From Verrucomicrobiota bacterium (GTDB lineage: Bacteria > Verrucomicrobiota > Verrucomicrobiia > Opitutales > Opitutaceae): a DNA stretch of 43,838 nt. The position numbers were made by a program, and so were the translations under genes. Of the stretch, positions 15,071 through 23,174 are shown in pieces. Location of the stretch: contig JAPLTN010000044.1 in NCBI GenBank assembly GCA_026398135.1, positions 1-43,838 of the forward strand. The letters are read 5' to 3'. The notes beneath the pieces were generated by a model. The model had not been told where the DNA came from, ran no database searches, and was given only the letters and a program-made list of their open reading frames with translations. How positions within the stretch are numbered: the stretch's first letter is position 1; every line of letters starts with the position of its first letter.

Positions 15071-16554
15071 GCCACGAAACCTCTGCGAAGGCAGTTATGC
15101 CGGAGGCGGTCCTTGAGCCGGAACAGGTGGATTTTCCCACCTGGCTGCCGCCGATGCTGGTGAAGGAGCTTAGGCAGGGCCTGCGCACGCGACGGTTCGT
15201 GGGCGGATTGATCGCGGTGCAGGCGGTGCTGGCGCTGGTCTTTGTTTTTAGTTTCGCGTCGGAGGCGGTGGCGGGCGGAGGCAGGACGGCGAGCGACGTG
15301 TTTTTTTGGATCATAACCGGAAGCGTGCTGCTGGTGGCCCCGCCCCTGCGGGCGCTGGGTGCGCTGGGACCGGAGATTGATCAACGCACGATGGATCTGC
15401 TGCTGCTCACCCACCTGGACGCGCGGCGCATCGTGTGGGGCAAATGGGCGTCGATGCAGGCGCAGACGCTGCTATTGCTGGCGACGTTGATGCCTTATGC
15501 GGTGGTGCGGTATTTTTTCGGCTCGGTGGATCTGGTAAACGACTTCGGGGTGATGGCCAGCATGCTGGTGGGCGGGGCGGTTTTGAGCGCGGTGGGACTG
15601 TGGGCGTCGGGTCTGCCGAGGGTGCTGCGGGTGTTGATCGTGGTGGGCATGGTTTTTACCGTGCCGAATTTCCTCGGCCTCGCCTTCGCCCGCAGTTCCC
15701 ACGTCAGCGCGACGGTCGGACCGGCGGGGGACCTCATGCTGTGGTGGGCGCTGGGTCTGTGGAGCGCGGCGGTTACTTTGCTTTACATGCTGGTGCTGGC
15801 GGTGCGGTGGTTCGCCCCTCCGGCGGAGAACCACACCGGGCTGCCGCGACTGGTGCCGCTGGCGCTGGCGCTGCCGGCCTTGGCGCTGGCTGCGGCGGGG
15901 CGGATGGAGCTGGCAGGAATGCAAATCGTGGTGACGGCGGCGGGCTTGGTTTTTGTCGCGGCGGTGGAACTGGTGACGATACGTGAGCCGATGGCGATTC
16001 ACCTGCGCGGCTGGCAGGCGCGGGGTGGGTGGCAACGCATGGCGGGACGGCTGGTCTTGCCGGGCTGGCCGAGCGCGGCGCTGTGGCTGGCGGCCACGCT
16101 GTCGGTTTTTGGCGTGGGCTGGACGGCGGCCAACGCTTGGCTCGCGGAGGATTTGAAAACCGGGCCGGTGCTGGGCTGCCTGGCGCTGGCCTGGGCCGGG
16201 CTGGTATTTCCGATGGTGCTGGTTTCGTTGATACCGTCGGCGCGCAAGACGGCGGGGGGCTTGTATTTCCTGGTTCATGTGTTGCTGGGCGCGCTGGTGG
16301 TGATCGCCGGGAATGACACGCTGGGCTCGCTGGCCCCGACCTTCATGCAAACCTTGGACTGGATCTCGCACGCGGTGCCGACCGCGAGTTTCTGGCATGC
16401 GGTGATGGAGCTTAAGAAACCGAGCGCGTTGCCCGGAGTGATGATCGCCCAGGCGGCGGGCCTGCTCTTGACGGTGGGGCTGACCTATTGGCTGGCGCGG
16501 CCTTATTGGGAGCGGGTGCGTTGGCTGCGGGGCGAGTCGAAACGGGACGAATGA
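15067..16554 (+). CDS. ABC transporter permease
   Basis: 495 residues from MSHETSAKAV, chosen because its ATG overlaps the ATPase stop (ATGA). After a short cytoplasmic lead with LVKELRQGLRTRRFVGGLIAVQ, the typical ABC-2 type entry 'KELRxxLRxRR', there are about 10-12 hydrophobic spans (for example VLALVFVFSFA, FWIITGSVLLVAPPLRAL, TLLLLATLMPYAVV, VLLGALVVIAG). Partner of the preceding ATPase. It overlaps the DUF58 gene by 4 bases. Confidence 0.85.
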   Translation: MSHETSAKAVMPEAVLEPEQVDFPTWLPPMLVKELRQGLRTRRFVGGLIAVQAVLALVFVFSFASEAVAGGGRTASDVFFWIITGSVLLVAPPLRALGALGPEIDQRTMDLLLLTHLDARRIVWGKWASMQAQTLLLLATLMPYAVVRYFFGSVDLVNDFGVMASMLVGGAVLSAVGLWASGLPRVLRVLIVVGMVFTVPNFLGLAFARSSHVSATVGPAGDLMLWWALGLWSAAVTLLYMLVLAVRWFAPPAENHTGLPRLVPLALALPALALAAAGRMELAGMQIVVTAAGLVFVAAVELVTIREPMAIHLRGWQARGGWQRMAGRLVLPGWPSAALWLAATLSVFGVGWTAANAWLAEDLKTGPVLGCLALAWAGLVFPMVLVSLIPSARKTAGGLYFLVHVLLGALVVIAGNDTLGSLAPTFMQTLDWISHAVPTASFWHAVMELKKPSALPGVMIAQAAGLLLTVGLTYWLARPYWERVRWLRGESKRDE

Positions 16555-17435
16555 GCGCGGGAAGCGAAACTTCGTTGGGGGCGGCGAGGCGCGACGGGCT
16601 GGCGGCGGCGCAGCGCTTCCGTCTGCCCTTTGGCGGGCAACGCTGGCGGGGCGCGGCGGGGGGCTGGCAGGGGTCGGGCGAAGGCAGCTCGATCGATTTT
16701 CATGATCATCGTGCGTATGCGCCGGGCGATGATCCGCGGCATTTGCACTGGGCGGCGTATGCGCGCACCGGGCAATTGACGATGAAGCTGTATCGGGCGG
16801 AAGTGGCGCCGAGGGTGGATTTGCTGGTGGACGCCTCGGCTTCGATGCGGGCGGAACCGGCGCGGGCGGCGCGGACTGAATCGTTGGTGGCGTTTTGTCT
16901 GGCGAGCGCGGCGCGGGCGGGCGCGCCGGTGCGGATCCAGGCGGTGGCGGGGCGACGTTGCCTGCCGCTGGCGGAAGAACAGGTGCGGGCGGAGGGCTTT
17001 TGGGCGGCGGCGGGGGAGCCCGAGACGGGAACGGGAGCGGTCGCGCCGGAAGGTCTGCAAGGGCGGACGGGGGCGATGAAAATATGGATCAGCGATTTGT
17101 TGTATCCGGGGGAACCGGGGGCGGTGTTGCGCGGGCTGGCGGCAGGGGGCGGGTGCGTCTTGGTGCTGGCGCCGGTGCTGGCGGGGGAGGCGGAGTTACG
17201 GGAACGCGGCAACATGGAGTTGGTGGACCGGGAAGGCGGCGCGGCGCGGCACCTGCGCATCGACGACGGAATGGCGGAGCGTTACCAGGCGGCGTATTTC
17301 CGGCATTTTAACTTGTGGCGCGAGACGGCGCGGCGGATGGCGGTGGGCTGGGCGCGGGTGGATAGCAACGGGGCGCTGGCGAGCGCGCTGGCGGGCGAGG
17401 CGAGGCAGGCGGGCGTGGTGGAGGTGGTGGCGTGA
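16551..17435 (+). CDS. DUF58-domain protein
   Basis: 294 residues. The DUF58 core motif is present as RAYAPGDDPRHLHWAAYARTGQLTMKLY (around 56-83), followed by the VWA-like strand LLVDASASM (around 92), where DxSxS is complete, so metal binding is possible. DUF58 proteins usually accompany MoxR and BatA/BatB. Start ATG overlaps the permease stop and its own stop overlaps the next start (GTGA). Probably works with the MoxR ATPase at the membrane. Confidence 0.88.
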   Translation: MSAGSETSLGAARRDGLAAAQRFRLPFGGQRWRGAAGGWQGSGEGSSIDFHDHRAYAPGDDPRHLHWAAYARTGQLTMKLYRAEVAPRVDLLVDASASMRAEPARAARTESLVAFCLASAARAGAPVRIQAVAGRRCLPLAEEQVRAEGFWAAAGEPETGTGAVAPEGLQGRTGAMKIWISDLLYPGEPGAVLRGLAAGGGCVLVLAPVLAGEAELRERGNMELVDREGGAARHLRIDDGMAERYQAAYFRHFNLWRETARRMAVGWARVDSNGALASALAGEARQAGVVEVVA

Positions 17436-19255
17436 ACTGGGCGGGTCTGAGTTTCGCGAATGCGGGCGCGTGGTGGGGCTTGCTGGCGGTGCCTGCGCTG
17501 GTGGCGGTGCATTTTTTTCAACAAAGGGCGCGGCGGGTGGAGCTGAGCACGCGGTTCTTGATCGAGGCGCTCGCGCCGCAAAGCCAGGGCGGGCGTAGTT
17601 GGGAACGGTTTCGGGCTTCGCGGGCTTTTGTCTGCCAGTTGCTCGCGGTGCTGTTGCTCGTCTGGGTGCTGGCGGAGCCGCGCTGGCCGAGGGCGGACTC
17701 CACCCAGACGGTGGTGATCGTTTTGGACGACGCACTGGCCATGCAGGCGGTGGCGGACGAAGCCCGGGCGGCGGCGCGGGAGCGTTTGGCGGCGGCAGTG
17801 GGCGGAGCGGCCAAAACCGAGTGGGTGGTGATGGGGAGCGATCCGCGCGCGCCGCTGCGCTATCGCGGGCCGGAGTTGGGGGCGGCGCAGGCGGCGGTGG
17901 CGGGATGGCGGCCGGGCTTGGGCACGCACGATTACGCGGCAGCGCTGCGCAACGGGCGGACTTTGGTCTCGGCGGGCAGCGGGGTCGGCGAGTGCTGGTT
18001 GATCACGGATCGCGAAAGCAAGGTGCCGGCGGATCAGGCCGCCATTGGCGTCGGGCGGGCGGTGGCGAATGTCGGGTTTGCCGGGGGCTCGGTGTCGCGG
18101 GCCGAGAGCGGCGACCGAATGTGGCGGGCGGTGGTGCAGAATCACGCGGCGGAAGCGCAGCGACGGGCGTGGTGGGTGGAGGGCGGCGCGGGCGCGAGCG
18201 AGCGGCGCAGTGTCGAACTGGCGGCGGAGGGCGTGGTGGAACTCAGCGGAGCCTGGCCTGGCGGGGCGGAACGCATGACGCTGCGCCTGGAGGGAGATGG
18301 GTTCGGGGCGGACGATGTGTTGCCACTGGTCCGGCCGCAGGCGAAGCGGTTGAGCGCCCGGCTGGGCGTGACGGGCGAAACCCGGGAATACTTTAAGAAA
18401 CTGCTCGGCGGCATCGACGGGGTGGAGCTGGGCGCGGCGGTGTCGCCGGGCCTGCGGGTGGTCGAACAGGCAGGCGGCGGGACCGAGGTTGGCGGAGCGG
18501 CGGTGGTGCTGGCGGCGGGCGCGACTAAGTCCGCCGCGACGACGTGGCTGCGGGTTCCGGTGGTGGCGGAGCGGCATGCGCTGGTGGCGGGTTTGAACTG
18601 GCAGGGCTGGCTGGGTTCGGGGGCGGGCAAGCTGACCATGACGGCAAACGACGAGGGTTTGCTGTGGCAGGCGGACGCTCCGCTGGTCTGGCTGCGCGCG
18701 GGCGCAGAGGGGGCGCGAGCGCTGGTGCTGAATTTCGATTGGGCGGCGGGCAACGCGGCCCGTCTGCCCGCTACGGTGTTGATGCTGCGGCGTTACGTGG
18801 AGGCGGTGCGCGATGCGCAGCCGGGCGAGTATGCGGGCAATTTCGACGCGGGCAGTCTGGTGCCGTTGGCGGAGGACGTATCTGGGGAGACGGCGGAAGC
18901 GTGGCGGCTGGAAATCGAGGGCGGGGCCACGCGCGAGCTGGGCGCGGCGGAGCGCGCGGTGCTGCGCGCGCCGGGCGACGCGGGTTTTTTTACGGTGAAA
19001 CGGGGCAAGGAAACGCGGGTGCGGGGCGCGGCGCAATTCGCCGACGCGAGGCAGGGTAATTTCCGGGATGCGGCGGTTTTCCGTCGCGATCCGCCGGCGG
19101 GGGAACGGGCGGAGGCGAGGGCGCGGACCACGCAGGGGGATCCGTTGCGGGCGTTGTGGCTGGCAGCGGCGGGCGCGGCGCTGGTTGCGAGTTGGTGGCC
19201 TGGGCGGGTGGACGCTGAAGGAACTCGTCAGGCGTGGAAAAGGGGGCGGGCATGA
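17432..19255 (+). CDS. BatA-like protein with degenerate VWA
   Basis: 607 residues with a GTG start inside a GTGA overlap. It begins FANAGAWWGLLAVPALVAVHFFQQRARRVELST, the BatA (aerotolerance-type) N-terminal membrane domain, with a second span QLLAVLLLVWVLAEPRWP. The VWA-type strand that follows reads VVIVLDDALAMQAV where an active MIDAS would read DxSxS, so both serines are Ala. The large C-terminal part is beta-rich, with a last span near WLAAAGAALVASWW. Likely a structural, non-metal-binding member of the complex. Confidence 0.78.
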   Translation: MNWAGLSFANAGAWWGLLAVPALVAVHFFQQRARRVELSTRFLIEALAPQSQGGRSWERFRASRAFVCQLLAVLLLVWVLAEPRWPRADSTQTVVIVLDDALAMQAVADEARAAARERLAAAVGGAAKTEWVVMGSDPRAPLRYRGPELGAAQAAVAGWRPGLGTHDYAAALRNGRTLVSAGSGVGECWLITDRESKVPADQAAIGVGRAVANVGFAGGSVSRAESGDRMWRAVVQNHAAEAQRRAWWVEGGAGASERRSVELAAEGVVELSGAWPGGAERMTLRLEGDGFGADDVLPLVRPQAKRLSARLGVTGETREYFKKLLGGIDGVELGAAVSPGLRVVEQAGGGTEVGGAAVVLAAGATKSAATTWLRVPVVAERHALVAGLNWQGWLGSGAGKLTMTANDEGLLWQADAPLVWLRAGAEGARALVLNFDWAAGNAARLPATVLMLRRYVEAVRDAQPGEYAGNFDAGSLVPLAEDVSGETAEAWRLEIEGGATRELGAAERAVLRAPGDAGFFTVKRGKETRVRGAAQFADARQGNFRDAAVFRRDPPAGERAEARARTTQGDPLRALWLAAAGAALVASWWPGRVDAEGTRQAWKRGRA

Positions 19256-21771
19256 AACTGGTTTTAGGCGCGCCGGAGTGGCTGTTTCTGGTCCCGGCCT
19301 TGGTGGCGCTGGGCTGGCGGGTGCGCGCCCTGCGGCTGGGGGAACCCTTGCGGGTGCTGGCGCTGGGTTTGTGGGTGCTGGCGTTGACCGATCCGCAGGT
19401 GCGGGTCGGCGGCGGCGGGCTGGATCTGTGGGTGTTGGTGGACCGGTCGGACTCGGTGTCGGCACCGGCGGCGATCCAGGCTCCCGAGGTGGCGGCGATT
19501 TTGGAGCAGAGCCGGGGTCATGATGACCGGGTGTTTTACGTGGACTACGCGGTGGATGCGCAGCGCCGCGACCAGGGCGACTCCGTGCTGCGCGGCGGCA
19601 CCGGTCGGACCAATACGGCCAACGCGCTGGAATTCGCACTGGGGCAAATGACGCCGGACCGGGCGGCGCGGGTGCTGGTGTTGAGCGACGGGTTTGCGAC
19701 CGATGAACTCGTTTCCGTGGCCGAGAAAATCCTGCGGCGCGGGGTGCCGCTGGATTACCGGTTGCTGGGGGCGGGCTTGGCGGAGGATGTGCGGGTGGGC
19801 GCGGTGGAGCTGCCGTCGCGGGTGCTGCCGGGGGAGGCGTTTCTGGTGGAGTTTTCCTTGGCGGGGCGGGGCGACGGCGATGTGCCCTGGCAGGTCTGGC
19901 GCGGGGACAAGCTGGCGGCGTCCGGTCTGGCGCGGCTCAAAAACGGCGCAGCGCAGGTGCGGCTCACCGACCGCCTGGCGTCGCCGGGGGCGGTACGTTA
20001 TGAGTTACGAATCGCGCCGCCGGGCGATGCCCACGAGGAGAACAATCGCGCGGGGGGCTGGGTGGAGGTGGCGGGGGGCGGTCGGGTGTTGTTGGTAACC
20101 CAGTACGCGGACGACCCGCTGGCGCGTTTGCTGGGCGCGCAGGGTTTGCGGGTCGAGCAGGTGGCGAATCCGGGGGAATTGACGGCGGCGAGCCTGGTCG
20201 GGGCGCGCCTGGTGGTGCTGAATAATGTGCCGGTGAACCGGGTGGCCCCGGAGTTTTTGAAAGCGCTGGATTTCTTCGTGCGCGAGCAGGCGGGGGGCTT
20301 TTTGATGGTGGGCGGGGAAAACAGCTTCGGTTCGGGCGGGTATTTTTCCTCGGCGATTGATCCGCTGCTGCCGGTGTCGATGGAGCTGCGGAAAGAGCAT
20401 CGGAAACTGGCGACGGCGATGGCGTTGATTCTGGATCGTTCGGGCAGCATGGCGGCCAGCGCGGGGGGCGGGCAGACCAAGATGGATCTGGCCAACGCGG
20501 GCACGGCGCGCGCGATCGAACTGCTGGGCAACTTCGATGCGGTGACGGTGCAGGCGGTGGACTCGGCGCCGCACGAGATCGTTGCGCTGGCGCAGGTCGG
20601 ACCGAACCGGGAGCGCATGGTGCAATCGGTGCGGCGCATCGTGAGCGCGGGCGGCGGCATTTATGTTTACGAGGGGCTTAAGGCGGGCTGGGCGCAGTTG
20701 CAAAAGGCGGAGACCGGCCAGCGTCATCTGGTGTTGTTCGCCGATGCGGCGGATGCGGAGGAACCGGGCGACTATGTGAAGTTGCTGGCGGAGATGCGGG
20801 CGGCGGGGGTGACGGTGAGCGTGATCGGGCTGGGCACCGATAAAGACGTGGACGCGGCGTTTTTGCAGGACGTGGCGGCCAAGGGCGGCGGGCGGATTTT
20901 CTTCACCAAGGATGCGGCGGAGCTGCCGGCGATTTTTGCCCAGGAAACGGTTTCGGTGGCGCGTTCGGCGTTTATCAAGGAGCCGACCGGGGCGCAGGGC
21001 ACGCCGGGTTGGAGCCAGATCGCGGGGCGGAGTCCGCAGTGGCTGGCGGCGGTGGACGGGTATAACCTGAGTTATCTGCGCGAGGGGGCGACGGCGGCCT
21101 TGGTGACGACGGACGAATATCAGGGGCCCTTGGTGGCGATGTGGGCGCGCGGGGCGGGACGGGTGGCGGCGGTGTCGTTTCCGCTGGGCGGGGCGTATTC
21201 GACCAAGGCTCGCATGTGGCCGGACTACGGCGACTTCGTGCAAACGCTCACGCGCTGGCTGGCAGGCGAAGATGCCCCGGCGGGGCTGGCGGTGCGCACC
21301 GAGGTGCGCGGAGAAACACTGGTGGTCGAGTTGTTGCACGACGAGAATTGGACCGGCCGGATCGCGCGCACGCCGCCGGTTGCCAGTTTGGCGACGCTGG
21401 GTGGTGCCGGGCGGCCCTTGATTTGGGAAAAGATCGAGCCAGGCCGTTTTCGGGCCAGCGCAGCCTTGGAGCCGGAGCAAGCGGTGCGCGGGGTGGTGCG
21501 GGTGGGTGCGACGGCGCTGGCCTTTGGCCCGGTAGGGGTGGCGGGCACGGCGGAGTGGGCTTTTGACCGGGGGGCGGTGAAGGCCCTGCGTCAACTGGCC
21601 ACGCGGAGCGGGGGCGGTGAGCGATTGGATCTGGGCGCGATCTGGCGGGCTCCGCGCCGCAGCGAGGTGCGGAGTTTGCGCGTGTGGTGGCTGGGCGCGC
21701 TGGCGCTGGTGCTTGTCGCGGAGGCGGCGGTGGCGCGCTGGGATCTGCGCCGACTTAGGCGCTGGCGTTAA
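19252..21771 (+). CDS. Large dual-VWA membrane protein
   Basis: 839 residues, ATG in an ATGA overlap. Hydrophobic N-terminus (WLFLVPALVALGW; VLALGLWVLALTD) places it in the membrane. A first VWA starts LWVLVDRSDSVSA (around 60, DxSxS complete) and a second starts AMALILDRSGSMAAS (around 392, also complete). Between them is a Rossmann-like section (RVLLVTQYADDPLARLLGAQGLRVEQV to GGFLMVGGENSFGSGGY) that resembles the class I glutamine-amidotransferase-like fold seen in such proteins, without an obvious Cys nucleophile. A C-terminal span (WWLGALALVLVAEAAVA) ends it. It is the last gene of the operon and converges on the YjfB-like gene with a 2-base gap. Confidence 0.82.
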   Translation: MKLVLGAPEWLFLVPALVALGWRVRALRLGEPLRVLALGLWVLALTDPQVRVGGGGLDLWVLVDRSDSVSAPAAIQAPEVAAILEQSRGHDDRVFYVDYAVDAQRRDQGDSVLRGGTGRTNTANALEFALGQMTPDRAARVLVLSDGFATDELVSVAEKILRRGVPLDYRLLGAGLAEDVRVGAVELPSRVLPGEAFLVEFSLAGRGDGDVPWQVWRGDKLAASGLARLKNGAAQVRLTDRLASPGAVRYELRIAPPGDAHEENNRAGGWVEVAGGGRVLLVTQYADDPLARLLGAQGLRVEQVANPGELTAASLVGARLVVLNNVPVNRVAPEFLKALDFFVREQAGGFLMVGGENSFGSGGYFSSAIDPLLPVSMELRKEHRKLATAMALILDRSGSMAASAGGGQTKMDLANAGTARAIELLGNFDAVTVQAVDSAPHEIVALAQVGPNRERMVQSVRRIVSAGGGIYVYEGLKAGWAQLQKAETGQRHLVLFADAADAEEPGDYVKLLAEMRAAGVTVSVIGLGTDKDVDAAFLQDVAAKGGGRIFFTKDAAELPAIFAQETVSVARSAFIKEPTGAQGTPGWSQIAGRSPQWLAAVDGYNLSYLREGATAALVTTDEYQGPLVAMWARGAGRVAAVSFPLGGAYSTKARMWPDYGDFVQTLTRWLAGEDAPAGLAVRTEVRGETLVVELLHDENWTGRIARTPPVASLATLGGAGRPLIWEKIEPGRFRASAALEPEQAVRGVVRVGATALAFGPVGVAGTAEWAFDRGAVKALRQLATRSGGGERLDLGAIWRAPRRSEVRSLRVWWLGALALVLVAEAAVARWDLRRLRRWR

Positions 21772-21773
21772 GG

Positions 21774-21986
21774 TCAGGCCACGGCGTTGAGGTGGCTGCC
21801 GACGGTTTCGCTGGTTTCGGCTGGAACCGGGGCGGACTCGATCAACTGGGTGATCGCGGCCCCCTCCTGTTTAATGTGGTCCTGCACTTTCACCGCCACC
21901 GAGACGGCATATTCTTGGCGGGCGCCGGCGCCGACGGGGCTTTGGTCGGCCATGAGATTCGCGGAGATGGAGGAGGGGATGTTCAT
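21774..21986 (-). CDS. YjfB-like small protein
   Basis: 70 residues, no signal peptide. The central helix YAVSVAVKVQDHIKQEGAAITQLIES and the ending VGSHLNAVA match the plan of the YjfB 'putative motility protein' family, small proteins with a conserved helix and a C-terminal P-x(n)-G-x-x-L/I-D/N tail. No flagellar or chemotaxis gene is in the window, so the motility name is only a family label. It stands alone and converges tail to tail with the operon end. Confidence 0.6.
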   Translation of the reverse strand: MNIPSSISANLMADQSPVGAGARQEYAVSVAVKVQDHIKQEGAAITQLIESAPVPAETSETVGSHLNAVA

Positions 21987-22242
21987 GGGAGTGTTTTAAC
22001 GGGCACAGGTATTTGTGATTAAAGCGTTTATTTGTTTTACGGCGGGCAGGCCAGAGGCGGAAAACGTGGCCAACACCCATGGTTATCGGCTGAGTTTGCA
22101 GGGAATTTAGCCTGCTGGGGAATAGTCCCTAGGCGATGGGCAGGCGGGTAATCGGGAAATAGTGGCAACCAGAGCTAAACCTTGGGCGCTATGTGCCGAA
22201 GACACTTGCAGTGTGCAAACCGCAATTTCCCCGCATCCAGTC

Positions 22243-23151
22243 ATGAGCACTTCCCCGTCCGCCGGACCGTATTTGGACGATGAGATCCGACAACGCATCG
22301 AACGCTGCCCCAAGCTCGCGTCGCTCCAGAGTATTAACCGCAAGCTGGCGGGATTGGTGAATTCGGAGCAGAGTTACACCTCGCAAATCGCCGAGATCAT
22401 CCGTCGCGACCCGTCCCTGACCTCGCGTTTGCTGCGCATGGTGAATAGTGTGTATTTCGGTCTCAGTGCGAAGGTTAACAACATCGAGGAGGCGGTGCTT
22501 TACCTGGGTTTGCGGCAGATTCGCGAGCTTTCGATGGCCACTCCGGTGATCGAGGACATGGAGAAAATCAGCCCCAGCGCGCTCAAATTACCCTGGCGCG
22601 AGATGTGGCAGCACTCCATCGGCACGGCGATTATGACGCGGGAGATTCTGGCGACCACCAACCTGCTGGTGGATGACGATACCGACTACATTATCGGCCT
22701 GTTGCACAACGTGGGTAAAGTGGTGCTGGCCACGGCTTGGCCGCATGAGTTTGAGCGGATCGTGGGGCTAAATCATCAAGACCCCGAGGCAGTGTGCGCG
22801 GTCGAGCGAGAACTGGTTGGTTGGGACCACGCGGCGATCGGCGGATATTATTTGGAGAAACACCAGCTTGCCCCCGAAATCGTGGAGGCGATCCGCAACC
22901 ATGCGCATCCCTCGCTGGCGGGGGATCATCGCATCTTCGCCGCCGCCGTGCAGGTGGCCGATCTGGTGGTGCGCAAGGCCGGTATCGCCAGCGGCTTTGA
23001 GCGTCTGCCCGAGATGGAAGCCGGTGCCTGGATGCAGGTCGAAGGCTGGGGGATTTTGTTCAACGAGAACGAGCGCGAGGCATCCCTGGCGCAGGCCGCG
23101 ATCGAGAATACCATGGCTCGACTGCCCAGCATGTTGAGTGGCATGGTTTGA
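22243..23151 (+). CDS. HDOD-domain protein
   Basis: 302 residues. The HDOD domain spans about residues 20-220: LASLQSINRKLAGLVNSE, RRDPSLTSRLLRMVNSVYFGLS, VNNIEEAVLYLGLRQIRELSM, then YIIGLLHNVGKVVLA, where the HD pair is replaced by HN, as is usual in HDOD proteins, and WDHAAIGGYYLEKHQLAPEIVEAIRNHA. These are regulatory, non-catalytic relatives of HD phosphohydrolases. I chose MSTSPSAGP as start, since the 27 codons upstream look unlike protein. The hybrid kinase gene begins 23 bases after its stop, so they are probably one transcript and one pathway. Confidence 0.85.
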   Translation: MSTSPSAGPYLDDEIRQRIERCPKLASLQSINRKLAGLVNSEQSYTSQIAEIIRRDPSLTSRLLRMVNSVYFGLSAKVNNIEEAVLYLGLRQIRELSMATPVIEDMEKISPSALKLPWREMWQHSIGTAIMTREILATTNLLVDDDTDYIIGLLHNVGKVVLATAWPHEFERIVGLNHQDPEAVCAVERELVGWDHAAIGGYYLEKHQLAPEIVEAIRNHAHPSLAGDHRIFAAAVQVADLVVRKAGIASGFERLPEMEAGAWMQVEGWGILFNENEREASLAQAAIENTMARLPSMLSGMV

Positions 23152-23174
23152 CGCGACCGGCTCGTCGAACCCGC

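Noticed and set aside
17282-19639. Open frame of 785 codons on the minus strand
   Set aside because: Arg/Pro/His-rich shadow of the BatA-like and dual-VWA genes; a by-product of high GC with no domain sense.
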